From assembly GCA_039111635.1 (NCBI GenBank), contig JBCAQO010000131.1:1-27855 (forward strand): a stretch of 27,855 nucleotides of DNA. Direction: 5' to 3'. Shown here piece by piece: positions 1 to 8,898 of the stretch (position 1 is the first letter of the stretch; each line of letters opens with the position of its first letter). The DNA is from Heterobasidion occidentale (Eukaryota > Basidiomycota > Agaricomycetes > Russulales > Bondarzewiaceae). The notes beneath the pieces were generated by a model, which saw only the letters and a program-made list of their open reading frames with translations, ran no database searches and was not told the origin of the DNA. The position numbers and the translations under genes are program-made.

Positions 1-57
1 TTCCACCGACCCCTCTGTAACATTATTTGCTCTGTATCGTTCGTCCAATCAATCAAA

Positions 58-662
58 ATGACAACTGCATCATCAAACATTGTTTTTGATGACATCTTCA
101 CGATTAAAAGTATTGATCCCGAGGGCAAGAAATTCGACCGAGGCAAGTTTCAGGCTATATGCCGATCACAGCTTGCGTTGAAATGGCCCAATCTTTGACA
201 GTGTCACGACTACACGCCCACTCCAAAAATTACGATATGGACTTGACGCTAGACTATAATATCGAGCTTTTCCCTCTTGAAGATGGTCAGACATTGGCTA
301 TGGCATTGGCGAGTTCCCTCGCCCGAGGTGGTCCCGCTGTCGGGGGTACAGGAGGAGCGGATAATACGGCAGAGGAGGAAGACAAGGACAGGAATGTCTG
401 GCGACCAGATGGTAAAGGTCGCAGAGGACTTGAAGAAGACTACGACTATGTGATGTACGGGAAGGTATACCGATTTGATTCTGGCACGGCTGAGATCGTG
501 TATGTTGTTCTTTTTCTATCAATCGTACTTGCCTGATCGTTCTCCTGCCATAGGACTGCATATGCGTCTTTTGGGGGGTTGCTTATGTCCTTGACAGGAT
601 CTTTCCGCCATATGACGAGCATAGTTCTTGGAGATCCTGTATACATATTGCTACGCAAGTGA
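58..662 (+). CDS. RPB8: RNA polymerase I/II/III shared subunit RPB8 (ABC14.5)
   Basis: Small shared subunit of the three nuclear RNA polymerases, with an OB-like fold. Three exons are inferred: 58-142, 202-499 and 554-662, giving about 163 aa against roughly 145-150 in the family. The N-terminal VFDDIF, the central NIELFPL, the block LEEDYDYVMYGKVYRF and the C-terminal ASFGGLLM are all family hallmarks. The first intron (143-201) begins GCAAGT, so it is a GC-AG intron; only this junction joins FDR to VSRLHAH in frame. The second intron (500-553) is GT-AG. A Gly/Ala/Asp/Glu-rich insert at about residues 75-100 makes the protein slightly long. The start has AAAATG context and is the first ATG. 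The gene converges on RAD51; the 254 nt between the two stops holds no gene that I can see. Confidence 0.93.
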
Positions 663-916
663 TGGGCGTTTGCGTGTGCTTGATGTAATTACCTCCATTT
701 GCACTCCAGGGACAAGTTGAAAAGATTGCTGCTTTCGCTAGACTTCATGTAAGTCGGAGATTTCGATGTCTGTTCAAAGAAACCCTCCGCCGTTCCCTAG
801 TAGAAATACTTGATGATTGTGCGATACGTTTACACTGAAGTCTTCGGGCATTACAGAATACAATTTACGAATAGTCCGGCAAGGAGGGTGGTAATGGTGA
901 GTATCAGAGCCACCGT

Positions 917-2211
917 TCACTCTTCCTCTTCTGGATCTCCAATACCACTTTGCAGAATTGCAAACGATGTCTCGGACTCCGGCAGACAGGGTGAATCATA
1001 GATCTTGCAGATACGGGTGTTGGCACGACCTTTTTTCAATTGCAGGCTAGACAATGAAGCGTAAACACACTGCCATTTCTACAGAAAAATCAGGCCTACC
1101 GTGTAGTGGAAGCATGTGCCAAAATGTTGCCACCAATAGGTTTCTTCTCATTTGACGCATATGGGCCAGCGGCCGCATCGGGAGTGGACATTACCTGGTT
1201 GCTGAACACGACTGCGATTCCGAACTGTGCAAAGAAGATCAGCAGGACCGGATCGTGCTGCTTCAGCTCAGTTGTACCTCATCAGCAAGTCTTTGTAGGC
1301 CTCGTAGAAATTTAGACAAGTGAGCTTGGCGAGCAGCCAGCTCTCCTCTTCCAAGATAGTCACTACGGAATAATGCAGTGGCTGAATCGACGATGAGTAG
1401 GCAAAATCTTGATTTGTGTTTGAGTGCAGCATCCATCGCGAGAACGGAAATACTCACCTGGACTCCGACATGAGGGCACTGGCAGCCGTGAGCAATTGAT
1501 GCTGATGATCTGCATTGTACGCTCTTGCATATGCGACATTGTCCAGTACCTCCTCTCCGTTCAAACCGTACCGCTCCGCAACGGCAAGTAAGCGCACGGG
1601 ACGGAAGGTGCCTTCGGTGTCGATATACAAGCATTTGCCCTCGCCGCCCCCCATATCGACCGGAAGTTGACATGTCACGGCGATTGTATGGCATATTTGC
1701 GATTTCCCTGTGCGGAACTCCCCGAAGAATTCAGTGATTGAGCCAGTCTCAATCCCACCTGCAGGTAGTAAGCTCTCTGATGGCGTGCTCTGGTTGCTAA
1801 CATATATGCGTACCTCCCAATAATGTGTCGAGGTTCTTTGAGCCCGTCGTAATGTGTACGAGCTCAGACCTCCGAGCGTGTACTTCAGTGGCGCTTTGGA
1901 AGCCGAGAGGCACAATCTTTTGTGCTACAAAGTATTCATGGCGTCACCCAGACCCAAGAGCGCTCAGCTGATAAGTACATACCTTCTGCCAAGAGCTTCT
2001 CTGCTTTCTGCTCCGATATTCCCTTAATGCTAATGAGATTCTTCTTGGACGTATACGCGACCGCCTCGACAGTGTGGAAACCGGCGTCTGCCAGTTTCTT
2101 GATATCTTGTGCATGAATGCCAGCTTCTTGAAGTTTATTGATGAGAAGTGGTCCAGATATTTGAAACTCCTCCTCTCCTTCTTCTTGGGGTACCTCAGAT
2201 TCTTGGGACAT
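917..2211 (-). CDS. RAD51: RAD51 recombinase
   Basis: RecA-family ATPase that forms the nucleoprotein filament for homologous recombination and strand exchange. Six exons are inferred on the minus strand: 2211-1983, 1924-1814, 1758-1458, 1407-1278, 1224-1100 and 1046-917, giving about 341 aa, the normal fungal length. Visible parts are the N-terminal helix-hairpin-helix domain (about 17-75), the FxxA-type polymerisation motif as FQSA, Walker A GEFRTGKS, the ATPase core [13 protein letters not shown], Walker B LLIVDSA and L1 with GRGELAARQ. The C-terminal block is KKPIGGN followed by the ATP-cap region CLPESE. The Walker A ends in GKS where GKT is usual; both can bind nucleotide. Loop 2 ([13 protein letters not shown]) departs from the usual DGxAMF type. 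The acidic tail ends DPEEEE. Introns are 50-58 nt. Confidence 0.96.
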
Positions 2212-2283
2212 ATTTGAGCTTTAAGAGATGGTGTAAAGGAAACGCTTCGATGCGGGAGGTATAAGGAAGGGTCACAGAGTAGG

Positions 2284-2315
2284 GATCACGCTGTGATCAC
2301 GCGCAGCGCGACGTG
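2284..2315. promoter_or_regulatory. Possible RAD51 upstream element: tandem GATCACGC plus ACGCGC/GCGCGACG cluster
   Basis: About 75-105 nt upstream of the RAD51 start lie two copies of GATCACGC (2284-2291 and 2295-2302), 11 nt apart. They run directly into ACGCGC (2299-2304) and GCGCGACG (2306-2313). ACGCG is the core of the MBF/MCB cell-cycle element that controls DNA-repair and S-phase genes in other fungi. No exact ACGCGT is present, so the assignment is inference. Confidence 0.35.
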
Positions 2316-2700
2316 TTCTGAGCATGTGATCGAGTCATGCTGAATTTATTTACCGTAAGGGTTATGATTCACACAAGCAAAAGGCAGTTAATTAATTGAT
2401 ATTTAGTGAAAAGTGTCTAGACAAATCCGAGGGTCTGAATTACTGCGAGATGGGCTGGTTCAGCCAAACTGTCTGTATGATGGTTGAAAACACACGGTTG
2501 TTACTCAAAGATCTAGCTCTCTGGGACATGAACCCAAGGTAAACTTGAATAGACGGACAGACAAGATATTGACAGACCTCGAGCTTGGATGTTGACTCGC
2601 TGGAAGACCTAAGGGTTGAGTGACAATACGGATCAAGGTCGTCGGGCGGTCCTCATATCATATGTGAAAATATAGTATAATGAAAAGAACGTTGAACGAC
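2316..2700. other. Intergenic region, no gene seen
   Basis: This is the rest of the interval between the RAD51 start (2211) and the stop of the uL4m gene (2703), both on the minus strand. It should contain the uL4m 3' end and distal RAD51 promoter. I see AT-rich, low-information sequence and no open frame with family resemblance. Confidence 0.5.
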
Positions 2701-3660
2701 CTATGGCACCGGTGAAGACGCAGTTGCACCGAACGCCTTGCTTAACTTTTGCTCGAGCCACTCTACAGCATCGACATCCAAGACAACCTGCGGCCACTTC
2801 ACGATGTCGTACACGTTCAGCTCCTTGACAGTGACGGTCTCTGCCTTGAGGAGATTGTTACTAGAGCAGGCCAATCCATGAGGGACAGTCTCTTGCCCCG
2901 TAACGAACAAGGTCTTCTCCCAACCAAGCTCCTTCAGCCTCTGCGCCATACCCTTTGTCTTCGTCCCAGGCCATTGCAGACTCTGCACAACACGAAGGTT
3001 ACGCTCCTTCACTCTAGCGCTTAACGCTACCCGCATACCCATCTGAATAACCTTTCGAGGAAGCTTGGTGCTGAAGTCTCGCGGTTTGGGTCCGAAAGCG
3101 ACACCGCCACCTCGCAGCATGGGACTTTGACCATCACCCAGACGTGCCATACCACTGCCCTTTTGAGGACGAATCTTGCGACCGGAACCGCGCACTTCGG
3201 CTCGCGTCTTCGTGCTCGCAGTGCCTTGTCGTAACGAATCCAGGAAGTGAACTACGCAGAGGTGCAGGATGTCGCGACGGATGGGATGAGCAAATACTGT
3301 TGGGTCAAGCTCGACTAGCTTGTCGGATGGATCGTCATCTTTGCGAGGATGGAGAAGGGAAGACATGGGAACATATATTGGTTGCGTGATCGGGAGGGCT
3401 GTCGCAAATCATTCAAATGTGAAGACAGATTTCGCGCTGAAACAGAATGCATACCTGTGACAGGTGCAACGGAAACGAGGTGCACATGCTGAGCAGGTAT
3501 CGTCAAGAGTGAGCCAGCGTGTCCCTGAGCAGTTATGGCTGCAGTCGTGAGCCTGCGGTTGGAAAACCGCGACGACTGATACACAGTTAGGGTAGTTGGA
3601 TGAGAATGCTTTTCAAAAATGACTTGCCTGTCCGAGCGATCGCCTGCTAGCAGCCAACAT
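2701..3660 (-). CDS. Mitochondrial large-subunit ribosomal protein uL4m (YML6/MRPL4 type)
   Basis: Structural protein of the mitochondrial 54S large subunit, homologous to bacterial L4. Three exons are inferred: 3660-3628, 3575-3455 and 3398-2701, giving about 283 aa. The first exon encodes an Arg/Ser-rich, acid-free start (MLAASRRSLGQ) that continues as SSRFSNRRLTT, a good mitochondrial targeting peptide. The core shows FAHPIRRDILH, then GSGRKIRPQKGSGMARLGD and the GPKPRDF block, all typical of L4. Intron 1 (3576-3627) starts GCAAGT, a GC-AG intron; intron 2 (3399-3454) is GT-AG. An internal ATG at 3366 would begin a shorter frame but would remove the targeting peptide and the conserved segment PITQPIYVP, so I chose the upstream start. 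The gene is divergent from uS9. Confidence 0.87.
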
Positions 3661-3863
3661 ACTGTTTTGAAGAGATCTAGTGCACCAAGGCGCAGAGGAC
3701 TTAAGTGAACGTGGAGAAGTCTACTACATAAAGCTAATGGCACCACAAAGTCACGTCTAATAACGTAATTAATATTATCGTGAGAAACCGGCATAATGGG
3801 TGCCGTCTTCAAGGGCTCCGTCGTATACACACCCGCTCGATACAACTAACGACCGCAAGAAGG

Positions 3864-4069
3864 GTGAGTCTTTGCTGTTGATTTCTCTGAACGTCTGTCG
3901 AACGCTAGGAGGTCGCATTTTCTCGTTTGTTTGGACGAAAACCGACCAGATTTGAGTTGGATGCTTGTTCACTGGTCTGGATGACGCGACGGACGGACAA
4001 CTCAGATGATTGACCTTGATTTTCGCCTCTAGCTCCCCCATCAAGCTGAGCCGGCCCCCTCTCCCCTAG
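3864..4069 (+). other. Possible 5'-UTR intron of uS9
   Basis: A consensus donor GTGAGT at 3864-3869 and a pyrimidine tract ending in CCCCTAG at 4069 frame 206 nt, just before the AACAAAATGG start context of uS9. Leader introns are common in fungal ribosomal protein genes. No transcript evidence is available. If real, it places the uS9 transcription start near 3840 in the 415-nt gap shared with the divergent uL4m gene. Confidence 0.35.
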
Positions 4070-4075
4070 AACAAA

Positions 4076-4618
4076 ATGGCGTCAACAACTAAGGCTGTTC
4101 AGACTTTCGGTAAAAAGAAGGTGCGTTCTGAATTCCACTTTCCCGCATATGAAACAAATAACATTACTGTAGACCGCAACGGCGGTCGCACACGCCCGTG
4201 AGGGCAAGGGCCTGATTCGCATCAACGGCTCTCCCATCAACCTCGTTCAGCCAGAGATTCTCCGGTTCAAGGTCTATGAGCCCATCCTCGTCGCCGGCGA
4301 GGAATCCTTTGCTTCCGTCGACATTCGAGTGCGCGTAAAGGGTGGTGGGCACACTTCCCAGGTCTACGCCATCCGCCAAGCCATCAGCAAGGCCATCGTT
4401 GCCTACTACGCGAAGTACGTTGATGCGTACAGCGCCATCGAGTTGAAGAAGAAATTAGTTGCATACGACCGAACTCTCTTGATCGCGGACCCAAGACGGA
4501 TGGAGCCCAAGAAGTTCGGTGGTGCTGGTGCCCGTGCTCGCAGGCAGAAGAGGTTCGTCCTTTATGCTATTGACACTCAACACCGATTGAGCGTCTTTTT
4601 GTTTCTAGTTACCGGTGA
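4076..4618 (+). CDS. RPS16: Cytosolic 40S ribosomal protein uS9 (S16)
   Basis: Small-subunit ribosomal protein whose C-terminal tail reaches toward the P-site tRNA. Three exons are inferred: 4076-4120, 4173-4552 and 4609-4618, giving about 144 aa, the family length. Conserved stretches are [26 protein letters not shown], the block [20 protein letters not shown] and [11 protein letters not shown]. The C-terminal [12 protein letters not shown] is restored only by the third, ten-base exon that carries TYR-ARG-stop. Without it, the frame would run on in an aberrant tail. Introns are 52 and 56 nt. The start context ACAAAATGGC is strong. The gene is divergent from the mitochondrial uL4m gene, so one short promoter region serves a cytosolic and a mitochondrial ribosomal protein. 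Confidence 0.96.
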
Positions 4619-4941
4619 AGGATTTTTGTCGCTGTCTATTTCCTTGCATCATGTGTTACTTTTCCTCCTTGCTATGACATGACAACATGCCTCCCTTTCA
4701 AAATCGACATGTTCTCTATGGGCGGCGCTTTTGCCCAGATATGAAATGAGGTCAACTAAAATTAGTTTGAAGCTTTCGGGGTTTGAGTGAACTTCTCATG
4801 GGTGAGGCGAAGTGTGCCAGGAGTCACCCGAATAAAGCAGAGATAGGGAATGAGTCTTGTTGAAACAACTGGAAGTCGTTGGCTGTTGGATTGTCTCGAC
4901 TCTCGAGCGTGTAAATTTGAACCCCGCGGATGCATTCAACA
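4619..4941. other. uS9 3' region and Rap1-like gene promoter, no gene seen
   Basis: The 320 nt after the uS9 stop contain T-rich sequence and no convincing coding exon. The true start of the next gene could lie slightly upstream of 4942, for example at the in-frame ATG at 4930. Confidence 0.5.
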
Positions 4942-7789
4942 ATGTCAAAGGGTGGCGCGCTCGCGTCAGTCATCATGGAGCACTCACCCTCAATACAACC
5001 TGCTGCAGAGAACATGCGTCTCTTTGTTGCTTCTTCTGGTGCAGCACTGAGCATCTTCTTGGATATCAGCGGTGTTGAGAACAGGCCAAAGTTGATCCGC
5101 ATCCTCCGTGTCTGTTGTTCTCATCACTATTGAATGTGGCAGTCTCTGACCTGATCTGGCATTCTACTCAGAATCACGGAGCGGAACCATGCCGCTTTCC
5201 GAAAGACGCGTCGGTTCTCCTGGTGGATGCCGATTCAAGATCTGGCAGGCAATTCGTACGCGACTGGGCCGCCGATCCGAATAAAGTTGTCTTAGGCTAT
5301 CAATGGGCTCGCAGATGTGTGGCCCAGAGGAGACTGTTGCTCGAAGACGATGATTGGGGAGGTTTCCGCGTTTCAGACGACGGAGAAGACATCTATTCCG
5401 CGGACGAGTATGCTGAGGAGATTCAAAAGTAAGCAAGTTCCCTCTGCATCGTCAAAGCTACTCATTCATCTGTGAAGAAGTCCATTGCCCACTCCTCGAC
5501 CGACCCCCTCGGGACCCCCTGGCAGCATTAAGACAACTAAGCCTCCGTCCACGCAATCTCATATTCAGCCGAAAATGCATCCTCCCCAGTCCCAATCTCA
5601 ATCTCAATCTCAATCCCAGCCCCAGTCCCAGCCCCAGCTCCAACCCCATCCTCAGTCTCAGTCCCAGACTCAACCTCAACCTCAGTCCCAGTCCCAGCAT
5701 CCTTTCATCAACCACAATTATCCTCCAATGCACAACATGTTCCCTCAGCTGTCACCCTCTAATCCTTTTGCGCACATGTTTGGGCTCAATCCACAGTTCC
5801 AATATCCGAATCCAATGATGCAGGCTCCATCTGTCATTTCACTGGTCGAGTCTGCTATACACCTTGCCCGTCAACAGGGTGCTGATACTACACAGCTCCA
5901 AGCTGTCCATGCATCTTTGTCTCAGCATCCTCCACAACAGCCAACGTCACACCCCTTCTTATTTCCGAATATACAGAATTACACAAGCCCACTAGCCATC
6001 GCTGGATCTTCACAGCATCCGCTTTTAGAAGCTCCATCACCTGCTCATCCCCAGCTCCCAGACAATGGTTCGGATGGTAGTGATATTGAAGATATCTTCA
6101 TGCCTCAGGAACCACCGACACCCTCGCTGAAACGCAAGGGCCGTTCTGTCAGCCCCGCTTCTCCACCTCGCCCGGCACCATCATCGAAATCAAAAGGCAG
6201 ACAAAGGACTGATCAGATTGATCAAGTCTCACGTCTGCACCGTCGCAAATCGCCATTAACACGTTCGCGACCTCTTCCACCTCCAGTTACTTCCGATAGA
6301 CCGCCCTCTCTATATTCAATTGCATCCACACCATCTGCGACGTTTCCACCCAAGGAAGCGCAGACCAGGCGAGAGGAAAAGGGCGTTTTCAGAGTGGCCA
6401 ATAGTCCTCTGCGTATATTCGTGCAGATCGATATCCGGAACAGGCGTGAGATCGTGATATCCATCAAGGTGAGCAGATCCTTCACCACTCCTGTTGATCT
6501 TGTTGACATCACGTACGTCAGAAAAATGGCGGGATCATCACTGCTGACATCGCCGTCGCAGCTTATGCAGTTCTCAGTGTCCGCTCAACGACATACCACA
6601 GTTTGCGTGGCGAGGCTGAGCGTCACGGCACACCTGTCGTTCTAGGAAGTTTCGTGCATGACTGTATCACGGAAGGACGTTTGCTTGATCCTGAGGAATA
6701 CTCGCTCAACGAATCTTCGGCCAAAAAGAAAAGAGGTCGCCAACCAAAGCTTGCCCAGGACAAGGTTACCAAGCCATCCGAAACGAAACCGAAGGGTAGG
6801 CAAAAGAAGACAAAGCAAAAGACACCCTCATTGCACCAAGACCAGTCACCTACCCCTGCTCCACCGATGGAAACGAAGGAGATGGGGGGCGGAAAGTATT
6901 ATTTTACGGATGCAGAAGTAAATTATGCGCGGATGTATTTCCGTCGACTCATGGAAATCGATCCCAACACCTCGCTGCAGGACGCATGCATCAAGCTGAG
7001 CGTGAAGGTGCGCCGCTTTGGGCCATGTATGCTTTCAAGAGTTCTGAACACTCGGCCTCTATATTTACAGATGCCGCATCACCCCTCCAGATCGTGGCAA
7101 CAAACGATGAGCAAGAGGGGTATATGGGAAGAGGCCAAGACCAGCGCCACGTCTCGGCCTCCACAAGAGGACATAGTTCATAATGGTAATAACCACATAT
7201 CTCATGATGATGACGACGACACCGATGAAGATATACAAGGTGTTCGCGATCTGTTGGGGGAAGACGATCATGTGGGCGATGAAGGGTCCTCTGCTAAAGA
7301 GCCGATGGTGAATTCGTTTCCAGAATTCGAAGGGCACGATGAGGCGCCTTCCACCTCGGACCCTGTCTCTGTTGTTAATCCTGGACCTAACCTTCATACC
7401 GTTGCGCCTGCTGCTGAGCTTAATGTTGAGCCTGTGGCTACAGCTCCGCTGGCGCCTGCGTCCGTTCCTACTCCCTCTCTTGCCCCCACATCTATCCCGG
7501 CGTCTGTCCTCGACCACAGCTTAGATAGCACGCAGGTTCGAGCTGACTTCGAAGCCATTGTTGGATTTCTTTCTTCCTCAGATGCCGATGACGGCGGGGA
7601 AGAGGAAGTTTGGGCTCTGCTAACGCGGCTAGTAAGTCTTTTCTGGTTTCTACATAGTCTTCCCGCTGACGAAAGATATAGCATCATTGCCAGACAGCTC
7701 CAGATTGGAGAACTTTTGTTGAGCGACATTCGGAAGCCGTCATGGAGGAAGTCGCTCGACGATGTCAGCTGCAGATAGCCCCTTCGTGA
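4942..7789 (+). CDS. Rap1-like protein with two BRCT regions and a Myb-like domain
   Basis: Probable telomere/chromatin protein of the Rap1 (TERF2IP) family. Six exons are inferred: 4942-5109, 5172-5428, 5478-6468, 6522-7007, 7071-7631 and 7682-7789, giving about 856 aa. Residues about 25-125 form a BRCT domain (LFVASSG, then VLLVDADSRSGRQFVRDWA and VLGYQWARRCV). A Gln/Ser/Pro tract spans about 175-215. A second BRCT-like region (about 446-540) has IFVQIDI, GGIITADIAVAAY and VVLGSFVHDCI. A Lys-rich stretch precedes a Rap1-type Myb-like domain (about 598-655: FTDAEVNYARMYFRRLM, then MPHHPSRSWQQ). An Asp-rich patch follows. The C-terminus is helical and is read from the last exon. The 63-nt intron at 7008-7070, inside the Myb-like domain, has no stop and is a multiple of three. 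The start is uncertain (4930, 4942 or 4975); 4942 has the best A at -3. Confidence 0.75.
5580..5700 (+). repeat. Low-complexity Ser-Gln/Pro-Gln coding tract
   Basis: About 120 nt of imperfect six-base units (CAGTCC, CAATCT, CAGCCC) inside exon 3 of the Rap1-like gene encode alternating SQ and PQ pairs. This is a disordered polar linker between the first BRCT and the rest of the protein. Length variation between strains would be expected from replication slippage. Confidence 0.85.
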
Positions 7790-8029
7790 ACAACGTTTGG
7801 CGAGCCTACGGCCTGAGTCTGATGTTCAGTTTACATACACTATGCTGGGAGGATGTACATAGGAAATTCCTTAAGCGACATCGAATGACCAGTGGATTAT
7901 TTCATCCAGCCATGCACGTGCAGATCTCTCCATCATACCTTTGAGCGTCGTCTTGAACATACCGTTTCAAGATGTCTGCAATGAAGAATAAAAAGATAGA
8001 ATCACGATAGAGCGTGAGTTTTATACAAT
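7790..8029. other. Convergent 3' flanks, no gene seen
   Basis: 240 nt between the stops of the Rap1-like gene and the complex I subunit gene. A short open frame starting at 7762 overlaps the last exon of the Rap1-like gene in another frame and resembles nothing known to me. Confidence 0.5.
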
Positions 8030-8650
8030 CTAATCTTCAGCAATAGCAGGAGTCGTTTGAGGTTGCTTGAAGAATCGCCGACGCTTCTCTTCCACGGACA
8101 TCGATGCAGTATCACCCCGGAGTGACTGCCCTGAGTAGTCAAACGTCCCAACCGCTACGCCAATGAGTGCACATGATGCAACTGCTACGGGCAGTGAACG
8201 TGCTGGATAGCGTTCAGCAGGGAGTGTCGACGGCGCAAAACCAGGGCTCACATTTGATACCAGCCAGAAATCCAGCCGCACATCCACCAGCGACCCCATT
8301 GAGTGCATCGTCCTTCTGACGCTGGTTGGCCACGATAGACTCGGTCAAAGCGAACGTCGAGCCCATGGCAGCTGTTGTACGTCCATTCGGGAGCACGACC
8401 CTGTCATGAGTCTTTCAAGCAGCTGGCGTCGAGTATCCAGATGCGCACCAAAGAAGCCGATGGTCCCGCCGCTCCTCGACAAAAATCCGCTTGCACCCTT
8501 GGAATGCGTGCCGAGCGCGTTCTGGACAGCACTGACAAAGGCGCCGACCAAGCCCGCCTGCAGGCCTACGGTCGCGGCGTACTGGACGGTCGGCTTGTTC
8601 TCAAACGCGGGAGTGTCTATAGGCGGAGATGATGATGAGTCGGAAGACAT
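8030..8650 (-). CDS. Complex I accessory subunit, NDUFA11 / 21.3 kDa type (Tim17-family fold)
   Basis: Membrane accessory subunit of mitochondrial NADH:ubiquinone oxidoreductase. Three exons are inferred: 8650-8449, 8371-8252 and 8202-8030, giving about 164 aa. The protein has four hydrophobic Gly/Ala-rich segments: YAATVGLQAGLVGAFVSAVQ, then GGTIGFFAAMGSTFALTES, NGVAGGCAAGFLAGI and SLPVAVASCALIGVAVGTF. These match the fungal NDUFA11 pattern of glycine-rich transmembrane helices. The region after the second helix (ANQRQKDDALNG) is the usual loop. The upstream in-frame extension to 8734 begins with GTG, not ATG, so the ATG at 8650 is chosen. The gene shares a 250-nt divergent promoter with the EED-like gene. 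Confidence 0.85.
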
Positions 8651-8898
8651 GCTGGAGGGAGCGACGACGGCGAACGACGGTGACGAGCAAGCGAACAGTT
8701 GGCCGCGAGACGGTGATTTGCCATTTTTGGCCACGATCGTTTGTTGACCACCTCCAACGACTCAGTGCGTCCGGAATTTTGTCAAAACTTATACTCCTTC
8801 TTTCCCAGTCACTTTCACCGTGTACATCGCGTATAACATCGTTGGATTTGAATCAGCAGACGCGTATCTAATCTGTTTGATTCCCTCAGTCTTCCTCG

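Noticed and set aside
810..1315. Plus-strand open frames opposite the RAD51 3' half
   Set aside because: They are shadows of RAD51 exons 4 to 6; the minus strand gives a full family match.
3315..3845. Independent 176-residue minus-strand protein
   Set aside because: Part of it is exon 2 of uL4m; the rest is intron and upstream sequence in an accidental open frame.
5458..5733. Minus-strand Leu/Gly/Arg-rich open frame
   Set aside because: Antisense of the Gln/Ser repeat tract in the Rap1-like gene; its repetitive composition is a by-product.
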